Assembly: GCA_050953445.1 (NCBI GenBank)
Contig: JBMNMS010000001.1
Span: forward strand, 310,001-374,000
Direction: 5' to 3'
Source: JBMNMS01 sp050953445
GTDB taxonomy: Bacteria > Bacillota > Clostridia > Peptostreptococcales > Anaerovoracaceae
Length of the DNA stretch: 64,000 nucleotides
In this document: piece after piece, positions 44,471-53,235 of the stretch
Layout of the letters: every line of letters begins with the position of its first letter
Position numbering within the stretch: position 1 is the stretch's first letter
Notes under the pieces: model-generated
Databases searched by the model: none
The model's input: only the letters and a program-made list of their open reading frames with translations
Told to the model about the DNA's origin: nothing
Translations under genes and position numbers: made by a program

Positions 44471-44472
44471 AG

Positions 44473-45276
44473 CTACGATCCTCTCTTAGAAAATAAGTCC
44501 TTCATTCCTGCGGCTCCTATGATAAGCCCTACCGCCAAAATACATATTAATGAGATGCAGATTATTATTGTGGAAACCGCATTTATCTCCGGCGTAAAGC
44601 CAAATCTAATGGATGCCTGTATTTCTATAGGCAAGGATGACATTCCCGCCGGCATTAGAAAATAGCTGATTACAAAATTATCAAAGCTGATCATAAAGGA
44701 AAGAAATCCCCCCGCCACCATTCCCGGTGCCAACATGGGCATTATTATGCGTCTGAATGTTGTCAAGGGGCTTGCCCCTAAAGAAGCGCTGGCCTCCTCC
44801 AGGGCTGGATCCATCCCCTGCATTCTGGCAAGTAAAACCAATGCTGCATAGGGGAGTGATACGACGATATGGCCTGCTAAAACAAAACCTATTCCCTTGG
44901 TCATTCCTACCGCCCTTATCATCAATAGCAAAGACAGACCCAGTATGAGCCACGGAATAGCCAGAGGCATGAGCAGCAGCCCATTTATTTTTCTGCGCAT
45001 CTTTATTCCCAGGCTCTTCATCCCAAGTACCATCATTGTAGCAAGAATCACACAGACCAATCCTGTAATTCCGGCTATCCATATGGAATTCCACGTGGCC
45101 TCTAAAAGCTTATGATTATGGAATAAAGCCTGGTACCATTTGGTGGTAAACTCAAAGGGCAACGAATTGTAACGGGAATGATTAAAACCCATTAGAATTA
45201 CCACGGCGATAGGGGTATAAAGGAAAAGCATAACCCCTACTATTAGAAAATTGGAGAAGAATTTCGTTTTTATCAA
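44473..45276 (-). CDS. potC: ABC transporter permease, PotC type
   Basis: 267 residues with six membrane helices. The EAA loop is ALEEASASLGASPLTTFRRI followed by the MPMLAPG turn, the coupling site to the ATPase. The start is a TTG at 45274-45276 with GGAG eight bases before it, overlapping the potB stop (TTGA). Co-encoded with PotB, PotA and PotD homologues; substrate cannot be fixed from sequence. Confidence 0.9.
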   Translation of the reverse strand: MIKTKFFSNFLIVGVMLFLYTPIAVVILMGFNHSRYNSLPFEFTTKWYQALFHNHKLLEATWNSIWIAGITGLVCVILATMMVLGMKSLGIKMRRKINGLLLMPLAIPWLILGLSLLLMIRAVGMTKGIGFVLAGHIVVSLPYAALVLLARMQGMDPALEEASASLGASPLTTFRRIIMPMLAPGMVAGGFLSFMISFDNFVISYFLMPAGMSSLPIEIQASIRFGFTPEINAVSTIIICISLICILAVGLIIGAAGMKDLFSKRGS

Positions 45277-46115
45277 ATTAGCTTCTCCTTTCCCATCTTG
45301 TTAAATATACCCATGCTAACGATGACAAGGGCTAACAGTAAAAAAGCTATGGATGCACCGAAATTCCAACCGTAGACCTGAAAGAATTGTGCCTCAATCA
45401 CCGTACCTATAACGGCGCCGCCTGTCCCCCCTAAAATACGTGGCTCTACGAAACTGCCCAGACAGGGTACGAAAACCAGCATGACCCCGGAAACCACCCC
45501 CGGCCAAGATAATGGCAGTGTAACCTTTATAAAGGTTGCAGGCGGACTGGCCCCTAAACTTCGGCTCGCTTCTAAAAGGGAATTGTCTATTCTCTCCATA
45601 GCCAGATATATGGTGATTACCATATAGGGGAAGTAGGCATGCACCAGTCCTATGATAACCGCTGCTCTGGTATATAGCAGTCCTAAACCACCCTTGATGA
45701 TTCCCAGGCTTATTAGAAAGTCATTAAATATTCCGCCATCCTGCAGGAATACTATCCAGGAGTATATTCTTACTAACTGATTTGTAAAAAAGGGAATGAT
45801 GATCAAAATTAAAACCACATTCCTCATCCCTTTCAGTTTTTTAGCCATCACGTAAGCCAAGGGATAGGCTATCACTAAGCTGATTAATGTAACAGATAAA
45901 CTATTGATTATAGTTCTCCCCGTCAGCTTTAAATAAAATCCCTTTTCAAAAAAATGAATATAATTTTCAAAAGTGAATCCCGTTCCACCGGTATCACTTT
46001 GAAAGCTGTAATAGAGCATCGTAAAAAGTGGGGCGATGGCAAAAATGAATAGAGTCAACACCCCGGGGCTTATCAACCATTTTTTCTTGTCCTTCAAAGG
46101 AGAACTCCTCCCCAT
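45273..46115 (-). CDS. potB: ABC transporter permease, PotB type
   Basis: 280 residues with six hydrophobic segments and the EAA motif SLLEASRSLGASPPATFIKV plus TLPLSWPG. It pairs with PotC to form the membrane channel. Expression may be set lower than potD by the hairpin at 46125-46167 just before its start. Confidence 0.9.
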   Translation of the reverse strand: MGRSSPLKDKKKWLISPGVLTLFIFAIAPLFTMLYYSFQSDTGGTGFTFENYIHFFEKGFYLKLTGRTIINSLSVTLISLVIAYPLAYVMAKKLKGMRNVVLILIIIPFFTNQLVRIYSWIVFLQDGGIFNDFLISLGIIKGGLGLLYTRAAVIIGLVHAYFPYMVITIYLAMERIDNSLLEASRSLGASPPATFIKVTLPLSWPGVVSGVMLVFVPCLGSFVEPRILGGTGGAVIGTVIEAQFFQVYGWNFGASIAFLLLALVIVSMGIFNKMGKEKLI

Positions 46116-46124
46116 TTTAATTCC

Positions 46125-46167
46125 AAAAATAAAGGATGCAAAAGGAGGATATGCTCCCCTTGCATCC
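46125..46167 (-). terminator. Terminator/attenuator between potD and potB
   Basis: On the minus strand, GGATGCAAGGGGAG and CTCCTTTTGCATCC (14 pairs, two of them G-U) form a stem with a short loop, followed by TTTATTTTT. It begins 9 bp after the potD stop and ends about 10 bp before potB. Partial read-through would give more binding protein than permease, a common design in ABC importers. Confidence 0.78.
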
Positions 46168-46175
46168 CGAAGATT

Positions 46176-47249
46176 TTACCTGGCTTTAACTTCTGTCCAG
46201 ATTTCACTCCATTTAGCCTTCTCCGCCTCTGATAGGTATTCCATAAAATGCAATTTATTAAGCGATGCTTCATCCATACATGCAGAGGCAGCATAATCCG
46301 GATCCAAGGCCTCTGCTGCGTCCTGATTTACAGGTGCCGGGCCGCCGTTAGATGCCCATTTGTGCTGCACATCATAGCTTATGAGATAATCTATGAACTT
46401 CAATGCTAACTCTTTGTTCTCGCTGCTGGCTGCAATACCCCAATTATCAACCCAGCCTACGGCTCCTTCCTTAGGAATTGTAAAACCTATGGGCTCTCCT
46501 TCTAACTTCATTGTAGCTGCCTGACCAGACCACATTAAACCTACCGCAATCTGCTTATTGGCAAAAAGAGTGCTGAATTCATTGCCTGTTTCCCAATATG
46601 TCTTATTTATGGCCTTTTGCTGGATCAAAAGTTCTTTGATCTTATCCAGATCCTGAGGATGGTTGGGATCCTGTCCTGATATCATGGCCCCGATCATCAG
46701 AGCATCCTTATAATCATCCCTAAAGGTTACCCTTCCTTTGTAGGCTTCATCCCAAAATATTTCCATGCTATCCGGAGCCTCGGGAAGCATATCCGTATTA
46801 TATGCTATGGATGTAGAACCCCAAACGAAGGGAACCGCATAATACTTCCCATCCTTCATACATTCCTTTTGTGTCTGAAAGCGTTCAAACATTTTATCGA
46901 AGTTTTCCATCTTAGCCACATCGATTTCTTCCAGCAATCCCTCATCTATGGCAGATGTCAATATGGAAACATTCGGCAGGCAAATATCGATTTCACCTGC
47001 TGCACCAGTCCTGAGCCTGGTAAGCAAGTCCTCCTCACTGGACATAAAGGTATTGACTATTTCGCAGTTGTTTGCCTCTTCAAAGGCTTTAACCAGTTCT
47101 TTATCATCGGTGGCATAGTCTTTCCAGTTGACCACATAAAGTTTTGTGGGCTTTTCACCCTGTTGTTTGCCATCTCCACCACATCCCGCAAGCAGGGACA
47201 ACCCTAAAGCCAACACTAGAAATATAGCGAATACTGTTTTTTTCTTCAT
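46176..47249 (-). CDS. potD: ABC transporter substrate-binding lipoprotein, PotD type
   Basis: 357 residues from ATG 47247-47249, seven bases after GGAGAG. A lipoprotein signal peptide ends LLAGC, lipid anchor C23. The mature part has the spermidine/putrescine-binding pattern: LYVVNWKDYATDD, CLPNVSILTSAIDEGLLEEI, PFVWGSTSIAYNTDMLPEAP and GAVGWVDNWGIAASSENKEL. It delivers the ligand to PotBC. Polyamines are the family default, but the company of a sugar kinase and an ADP-ribosylglycohydrolase makes another ligand possible. Confidence 0.9.
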   Translation of the reverse strand: MKKKTVFAIFLVLALGLSLLAGCGGDGKQQGEKPTKLYVVNWKDYATDDKELVKAFEEANNCEIVNTFMSSEEDLLTRLRTGAAGEIDICLPNVSILTSAIDEGLLEEIDVAKMENFDKMFERFQTQKECMKDGKYYAVPFVWGSTSIAYNTDMLPEAPDSMEIFWDEAYKGRVTFRDDYKDALMIGAMISGQDPNHPQDLDKIKELLIQQKAINKTYWETGNEFSTLFANKQIAVGLMWSGQAATMKLEGEPIGFTIPKEGAVGWVDNWGIAASSENKELALKFIDYLISYDVQHKWASNGGPAPVNQDAAEALDPDYAASACMDEASLNKLHFMEYLSEAEKAKWSEIWTEVKAR

Positions 47250-47324
47250 GTTTTCACTCTCCTTTTCCTTCACATGGGCATTTACAAGCCATCGCCTATA
47301 CTTATATTATGGGCACTACAAATT

Positions 47325-47354
47325 ATTATAACACAGGGGGATTAGCTTGACCAA
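47325..47354 (-). promoter_or_regulatory. Sigma-A promoter of the potD operon
   Basis: Minus strand: TTGGTC (47349-47354), 18 bases, TATAAT (47325-47330): 4/6 and 6/6. It lies in the 118-bp gap between iorB and potD, so potD-B-C-A-pfkB and the hydrolase can be expressed apart from iorAB. Confidence 0.65.
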
Positions 47355-47367
47355 GGATACAAGAAAA

Positions 47368-47946
47368 TCACTTTATCTGCCTCTGCCCCTCCATGAAAGC
47401 CTGGATATTCATGTCTACAAAGGCCGGCTTTACACTGCTCCTAATGGCTTCTTCCCAATCCACCCCCGGAAGATTTAAAACCTTAATAAGAGCACCTAAC
47501 AAAACCACATTCATAGCTCTTACGCTGCCAACTTCTTGAGCAATCCTGGCCGCTTGAAAGACTGACACCTGCGCCTTGCCGGATAGATCCTCCAAAATTC
47601 CCTGAGGATACTTAGCTGTTCCCATGAGTATGGGAACGGAAGGAATCTCAAAATCGTTTATCACCATCTTGCCACCGGGCTTTAGGTATTCTATCCACCT
47701 CAGCGCCTCCATCTTCTCAAAAGCAACTATAACATCTGCTTCCCCCTTCCCAATAATGGGGGAAAAAACCTTGCTGCCAAATCGGATTTGAGTGCTTACA
47801 TTTCCCCCTCTTTGTGACATTCCATGGATCTCCGACATCTTAACGTCATAACCTGCCGCCATCAGACCCTCTGACAGAATTTTGCTGGCAAGAATGGTTC
47901 CCTGGCCTCCTACACCCACCAGCAATATATTTTTAACATCACTCAT
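47368..47946 (-). CDS. iorB: Indolepyruvate:ferredoxin oxidoreductase beta subunit
   Basis: 192 residues of the gamma-type 2-oxoacid oxidoreductase fold: NILLVGVGGQGTILASKILS at the start, then MSEIHGMSQRGGNVSTQIRF. IorAB oxidises aryl pyruvates from aromatic amino acids to aryl-acetyl-CoA with reduction of ferredoxin, part of amino acid fermentation. It follows iorA by 30 bp, with GGAGGG before the ATG. Confidence 0.95.
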   Translation of the reverse strand: MSDVKNILLVGVGGQGTILASKILSEGLMAAGYDVKMSEIHGMSQRGGNVSTQIRFGSKVFSPIIGKGEADVIVAFEKMEALRWIEYLKPGGKMVINDFEIPSVPILMGTAKYPQGILEDLSGKAQVSVFQAARIAQEVGSVRAMNVVLLGALIKVLNLPGVDWEEAIRSSVKPAFVDMNIQAFMEGQRQIK

Positions 47947-47976
47947 AGTACTATCCCTCCATAGTCATACCTTATC

Positions 47977-49746
47977 TTATTCCATCAGATCAATAGCATC
48001 AAAAGGACAAACCTGCTGACATACGGTGCAACCGGTACAGGAATCAGCATCAATTACCACCGTATCTCCGGTTTGGATGGCAGGACATCCGGTCTTGGAG
48101 CATCTATGGCATTTGGTACACTTCTCCTGATCGATTACGCATTTCTTCTCGCTGAGGTCAAATTCTTTCCTATCCTCTTCGCTGAACTTCTTCAACACAC
48201 AAGGCCACCTGGTAATGAGCACGGTGGGCTCGTCCTTTTCCAAGGCATCGTCTAAGGCTCTGCTCACCTCATCCATCATGAGAGGATTGACAATATAAAT
48301 GTTATCCCCCTTCACTCCTAAGGATTTACATAGCATGGGGATATCAACCTCCACAGCTTTTTCGCCCATGAGGGTATATCCTGTCCCCGGGTTTTCCTGA
48401 TGCCCTGTCATGCCGGTTATCCTATTGTCAAGAATTACGGTGACGCAATTACCTTTATTATAAACCGCATCCATCAGACTCGTTATCCCCGAATGAAAGA
48501 AGGTGGAGTCCCCTATTACGGATACTACTTTTGTATCGGCCCCCGTCATCTCGAAGGCTTTGGCGGCACCATGTCCTGCACTTATACTTCCTCCCATGCA
48601 GATACATGTATCCATTGCTGAAAGAGGTGGTGCAGACCCTAATGTATAACAGCCTATATCACCGGTGATCATAACATTCTTCTTCTTACTTAATGCATAG
48701 AAAAAACCTCTGTGAGGACATCCGGCACAAAGGGAGGGAGGCCTGATGATCGCCTCTTGATCGCCTTTTATGATTTCCCCCGTAATTCCAAAGACTCCTT
48801 CTCTTATCACATCCGGACTCAACTCGTCTATTTCAGGGATAACTTCTTTTCCAATACATTCTATACCCGCCATTTTCAGGTGGTTTTCAATGTAGGGATC
48901 CATTTCTTCGATTACATATAGTTTTTTTACCTTTGATGCAAACTCTTTTATGAGTTTCATGGGCATGGGAAAGGTCATCCCCAACTTCAGATAAGAAGCT
49001 CCTTCACCGAAAACTTCCCTGGCATATTGGTAAGCCACCCCCCCGCTTATAACGCCGATTTCCTTCCCGTTATACTGGGCAAAGTTGATAGAGCAGTTGT
49101 TGGAGTAGTCCTCCATACTTTTAAGTCTATCCGCCAGCTTAACTCTCATCAACTTGCCATTGGCAGGTGTGGCCACATATTTTGTTATCTGCTTTTTATA
49201 CCTAATCGGTTCTACCCGCCTTCTTTCCTCCAGTGTCACCTGGCTTTTACTATGGCATATCCTGGTGGTAACCCGAAGCATTACAGGGGTATCAAATCTT
49301 TCCGACAATTCATAGGCTAACTTGGTAAAATCCTTTGCCTCCTGACTGTCGGATGGCTCCAACATCAGTATCTTTGATGCAACTGCATAGTTCCTGTTGT
49401 CCTGCTCATTCTGTGAACTATGCATTCCCGGATCATCCGCCGATACCAAAACACAACCCCCTGTAACCCCTGTGTACACAAAGGTGAACAACGGATCCGC
49501 CGCCACATTGACCCCCACATGCTTCATGGCTGCCAGAGATCTTACCCCAGCTATCGATGCTCCCGCAGCTGCTTCAAACGCCACCTTCTCATTAGGGGCC
49601 CACTCACAATAAACATCCTCCTTGTATTGCACCAGGTTTTCCAATATTTCCGTGCTGGGAGTGCCCGGATACGCCGATGCGAAAACTACCCCAGCCTCAT
49701 ATGCTCCCCTTGCAATCGCCTGGTTTCCCGTCATTAATTGCTTCAT
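47977..49746 (-). CDS. iorA: Indolepyruvate:ferredoxin oxidoreductase alpha subunit
   Basis: 589 residues. The N-terminal pyruvate-binding domain opens GNQAIARGAYEAGVVFASAY. The TPP-binding domain has GDIGCYTLGSAPPLSAMDTC and GDSTFFHSGITSLMDAVYNK. A C-terminal pair of [4Fe-4S] motifs (CTKCHRCSKTGCP and CTGCTVCQQVCP) completes the standard layout. It partners IorB. The ATG follows GAGAGG. Confidence 0.96.
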   Translation of the reverse strand: MKQLMTGNQAIARGAYEAGVVFASAYPGTPSTEILENLVQYKEDVYCEWAPNEKVAFEAAAGASIAGVRSLAAMKHVGVNVAADPLFTFVYTGVTGGCVLVSADDPGMHSSQNEQDNRNYAVASKILMLEPSDSQEAKDFTKLAYELSERFDTPVMLRVTTRICHSKSQVTLEERRRVEPIRYKKQITKYVATPANGKLMRVKLADRLKSMEDYSNNCSINFAQYNGKEIGVISGGVAYQYAREVFGEGASYLKLGMTFPMPMKLIKEFASKVKKLYVIEEMDPYIENHLKMAGIECIGKEVIPEIDELSPDVIREGVFGITGEIIKGDQEAIIRPPSLCAGCPHRGFFYALSKKKNVMITGDIGCYTLGSAPPLSAMDTCICMGGSISAGHGAAKAFEMTGADTKVVSVIGDSTFFHSGITSLMDAVYNKGNCVTVILDNRITGMTGHQENPGTGYTLMGEKAVEVDIPMLCKSLGVKGDNIYIVNPLMMDEVSRALDDALEKDEPTVLITRWPCVLKKFSEEDRKEFDLSEKKCVIDQEKCTKCHRCSKTGCPAIQTGDTVVIDADSCTGCTVCQQVCPFDAIDLME

Positions 49747-49778
49747 TTTATACCTCTCTGATTAAAACGCCTTCTGCG

Positions 49779-50819
49779 CTAATTATCCTTGATAAGTTCT
49801 CCCGTCAAAATCTCAATCTTCTTTCGATATTTGTTTTCTCGTTCCACATCTCCCAGCATCCCATAAATATCTGCCAGCTCCTCCATACAATCCACCTGAG
49901 AGGGGACCAGGGAAAGAGCATCTTTGAGTCGTTCCTCTCCATCGGAAAGCATGCCTATTCTAACGTAGGCTATTCCCAAATAATAATGCAAGGGCCACCA
50001 CATCCTATAATCCGATGCAAGATAGGGTTCCAATACCTGTATCCCTTCCTCCCATTTCCCCGCCGAAATGGCGTTACAGCCCTCCTCTATCCTTATGGGC
50101 TCTTCCAATTGTTTAAGCCGATCCTTTATCTCCCCTATCGTCTCCTCATCACTGCTATGCTTTAGATAATCCTTCAATGTAAGCTGTGCCTTCCTGTATA
50201 AACCCATGTTCAAATAGGCATATCCCAGGTAATAGTGGGCCGGTGCGAAATCAGGTCGGCCAATGGTAAGTTCCTCATAGGCCTCCATGGATTCTGCCTT
50301 AAATCTCCCAATATATTCTCCAACCTCATGAGGAGGAATCTCCTTAACATTTCCTTCCCCGGCAGCCTTCTGATATATCTGTCGGCAGATGCCGGCATAG
50401 AGATAAAGCGCATCCATGTTTTGTGAATCTATGGCCATTGCCCCTCTAACAAGCAGGCATGCTTTTTCCAGATCTCCCTCTTCGGCAGCCTTAATGCTTA
50501 TGGCCTCTATCCCCTCTGACAATCCTTCTTTGAAATAATGTTTCATATATGCTTTATACTGTTGAAGGTATGCGAAATCGGGGTCTACCCCCAAAACCCA
50601 AACCATATTTTCAATCATGTCCGTAATCCTGAGCCCATCCCCATTTAGAAAGGCTGAAAACTGACTGCTACGAAAAGGAACCGCCACCCCCCTCATGACC
50701 CCTTCAAGGCCTTCCCTTTGCAAATAGGCCGGTGTAAATTCATCAAACACAAAGAGATTCATGTACTTTTTCAAATATGGTTCCAACCTATCCTTTTTTT
50801 GATTTTGCCTATTGTTCAT
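49779..50819 (-). CDS. TPR-repeat protein of unknown function
   Basis: 346 residues from ATG 50817-50819, after the radical SAM stop with GGGAG ten bases before. No signal peptide. The N-terminal 100 residues (YMNLFVFDEFTPAYLQREGL) fit no family I know. TPR-like helical repeats follow from about 105, such as PDFAPAHYYLGYAYLNMGLY and MWWPLHYYLGIAYVRIGMLS. It is coupled to a B12-binding radical SAM gene, so it may hold that enzyme's substrate or partner; this is inference. Confidence 0.72.
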   Translation of the reverse strand: MNNRQNQKKDRLEPYLKKYMNLFVFDEFTPAYLQREGLEGVMRGVAVPFRSSQFSAFLNGDGLRITDMIENMVWVLGVDPDFAYLQQYKAYMKHYFKEGLSEGIEAISIKAAEEGDLEKACLLVRGAMAIDSQNMDALYLYAGICRQIYQKAAGEGNVKEIPPHEVGEYIGRFKAESMEAYEELTIGRPDFAPAHYYLGYAYLNMGLYRKAQLTLKDYLKHSSDEETIGEIKDRLKQLEEPIRIEEGCNAISAGKWEEGIQVLEPYLASDYRMWWPLHYYLGIAYVRIGMLSDGEERLKDALSLVPSQVDCMEELADIYGMLGDVERENKYRKKIEILTGELIKDN

Positions 50820-50823
50820 CCTC

Positions 50824-52332
50824 TCATGACTCCCATCCGATTTTATCAAATCTTTTCACCGTTTCCGGATTGAGATACTTAGCCATGTCCTCCCTCAGCA
50901 ATTCCTTCACCAGGACCCATAACTCCGGATATTCAATACTCTTCCTGAGACCATATCCATACATAATTCGATAGAGGGATTCCTTACTATGGGATCTGTG
51001 CTGCAATCCCTCTCCATAATAATAATCCGCGAATTCACTGTAAAAATCAAAGGGTGTTGTTCCTTTGATCCCGGTGAGGTATTCAAGGGTGCTTTTAAAG
51101 CCACCTTTATTATAATACAGATCCAGCACATGCTCTATATCCTTAAGCTTAATAACATCCTCTATCGAAAGGAAATCATTGGATATCATCTCATAAGGGG
51201 CCTTCCTCCTATATACATATCCGTATTTTTCGGCCTCCTTGCGAAGGGCTGTTCCCGGAAGCATTTTAAGGAATCCCAGCTGAAGTTCATCAGGCAAGAG
51301 CGAATATACATCATTAAAGGATTTCCTGAAAGTATTATAGTCCTCGTAAGGTAATCCCGCAATCAAATCCAAATGTAAGACAATATTTCCCACCACCCTC
51401 AAGGCCTTGACATTTTCTTTTATCCTGTCGAAGTTTCCAGGTCTGTTACAGGCTTTTAAGGTTTCCTCATTTGTGGATTGAACCCCTATTTCAAAGCGAA
51501 AAAGTCCCTGTCTTGCCCTTTTTAGCAGCTCAATATGTTGAGCTGTTATTAATTCACCACAGAGTTCAAAATGAAAATTTGTAACACCGTTGTCATTATC
51601 CATCAGGTATTTAAACAGGTCATAGCAGCGTTGAGGGTCTAAGTTAAATGTTCTATCTACTAATTTAACCTGTCTGACCTTTCCCCTAAGGAAATGATCA
51701 AGTTCCTTTTTAACCATATGAATCGGTCGCTGTCTGACGGTTTTATCTATGGAGGATAAACAATAACCGCATCGAAAGGCACAGCCTCTGGAGGCCTCAT
51801 AATATATGATCCTGTCATCCTCCCAAGGAATCTTATCATAGATAAAAGGTACCTGTGAAAAATCCATGGCCTCATCTGGTTGATTATAAAATATTCCGTC
51901 CTTCACTCTACCTGCCAACCCGGGAATATCCGTCCAATCCTGTTTTTGTAACAAGGCATTAAGAAGCATCGGAAAAACCTTTTCCCCCTCCCCTAAAACC
52001 ACAAAATCAATGGCTTCCTGCCTTTCCAAAATATCATCCCATCTTTGAGTTGCCTCCGGCCCCCCAAGTATTATCTTCATTTGAGGAGCCGCCTTTTTTA
52101 AATTCTCCGCCAGATAAAGGATTCTCTCCCCATTCCAGATGTAGCATGAAAAGCAAACCACATCATAATCATTCCTTAGGATTTCTGTGAAAATATGTCC
52201 ATCATTATGGTTTATCGTAAATTCGTGGATATGAATGAATTTTCCATAGCCCCCCGCCGAATTATATAAATAGCGGAGAGCCGGAGCAGAGTGAACATAT
52301 TTTGCGTTAAGGGTCGTGAGTAATATTTTCAT
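50824..52332 (-). CDS. B12-binding radical SAM protein with C-terminal DUF4080
   Basis: 502 residues. A cobalamin-binding-like Rossmann domain (about 1-135) contains ILGGPEATQR. The radical SAM core (about 175-395) has a CX3CX2C cluster motif with C184, C188 and C191 (CAFRCGYC). A C-terminal region (about 400-502) matches DUF4080. Family members are mostly uncharacterised methyltransferase-type enzymes. It follows another radical SAM gene by 15 bp and precedes the TPR gene. Confidence 0.87.
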   Translation of the reverse strand: MKILLTTLNAKYVHSAPALRYLYNSAGGYGKFIHIHEFTINHNDGHIFTEILRNDYDVVCFSCYIWNGERILYLAENLKKAAPQMKIILGGPEATQRWDDILERQEAIDFVVLGEGEKVFPMLLNALLQKQDWTDIPGLAGRVKDGIFYNQPDEAMDFSQVPFIYDKIPWEDDRIIYYEASRGCAFRCGYCLSSIDKTVRQRPIHMVKKELDHFLRGKVRQVKLVDRTFNLDPQRCYDLFKYLMDNDNGVTNFHFELCGELITAQHIELLKRARQGLFRFEIGVQSTNEETLKACNRPGNFDRIKENVKALRVVGNIVLHLDLIAGLPYEDYNTFRKSFNDVYSLLPDELQLGFLKMLPGTALRKEAEKYGYVYRRKAPYEMISNDFLSIEDVIKLKDIEHVLDLYYNKGGFKSTLEYLTGIKGTTPFDFYSEFADYYYGEGLQHRSHSKESLYRIMYGYGLRKSIEYPELWVLVKELLREDMAKYLNPETVKRFDKIGWES

Positions 52333-52347
52333 TAATCCTTTTCCCTT

Positions 52348-53220
52348 TTATAATCTGCGGAATATCTCATCCTTCAACATTCCGGTATCTTCTTTGGCCC
52401 GAGCAATCTGGGCCAGCATTCTATCCTTATCACGGGGCAAATCACCTCGAAGGGCCAAATAATTGGACGCATGATTGCTTCTGAACACGCATTTTTTAGT
52501 AACATCAATATTTTTTAAAAGCAGTTCCGTTTCCAGCATGACCTCTTTAGGGGACAACAGTTGAAACTTACCGCTTTCAATGTCCTTGTAAAGTTCTGTC
52601 CCCGGTTCCAGCATCAACGTTAAGAGACCGACATAAGAGGGTTCCATTCTACTGATCATCCTGCCCGTTTCTATAGCATGCTCCTCCCATCCTTCTATCC
52701 CCGCCAAACCGGATATGAAGGTTACAGAAGCCTTTATCCCGGATTCTTCTATCTTTTGAACTGCAAGAATTAATTCCTCTCCGGTAACACCCTTTTTTAT
52801 ATCCCTCAATACCTTGTGGCTTCCGGATTCAGCCCCTATATAGATTATCCCAATGCCTTTTTCCCGCAATTCTTCAAGCTCTTCCGAACTCTTTCTCAGC
52901 ACGTCCTGGGGGGATCCATATATACCAACCCTCTGACAATGTGGAAAAAGCTGCTTAATTCTATCCAGTATTTTTATAAGGTGCTCGTTGGATAAAACCA
53001 GGGCATCCCCGTCCGCTAAGAAGATCTTGTCTATATGCCCATAATGCCTTTTAGCCCAATCCAAATCCTCTAAAACCTCATCCAAAGGCCTGATGCGAAA
53101 TTTCTTATCCTTATACATTCCACAGAATGTGCATTCGTTATGTGCACAGCCGATGGTTACCTGCACTATCAAACTTTGCGCTTCACTTGGAGGCCTGTAA
53201 ACGCTGCCTTCATATCTCAA
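52348..53220 (-). CDS. Radical SAM protein with CX4CX2C cluster motif
   Basis: 290 residues. The cluster cysteines are C25, C30 and C33 in CAHNECTFCGMYKDKKFR, giving CX4CX2C instead of the usual CX3CX2C. The rest shows the Elp3/MiaB-like TIM barrel pattern: IFLADGDALVLSNEHLIKIL, VGIYGSPQDVL, IIYIGAESGSHKVLRDIKKG. No extra cluster or B12 domain. Function unknown; it is placed between argS and the B12 radical SAM gene with 15-bp gaps on both sides. Confidence 0.85.
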   Translation of the reverse strand: MRYEGSVYRPPSEAQSLIVQVTIGCAHNECTFCGMYKDKKFRIRPLDEVLEDLDWAKRHYGHIDKIFLADGDALVLSNEHLIKILDRIKQLFPHCQRVGIYGSPQDVLRKSSEELEELREKGIGIIYIGAESGSHKVLRDIKKGVTGEELILAVQKIEESGIKASVTFISGLAGIEGWEEHAIETGRMISRMEPSYVGLLTLMLEPGTELYKDIESGKFQLLSPKEVMLETELLLKNIDVTKKCVFRSNHASNYLALRGDLPRDKDRMLAQIARAKEDTGMLKDEIFRRL

Positions 53221-53235
53221 ATTCTTATCCTCCTT

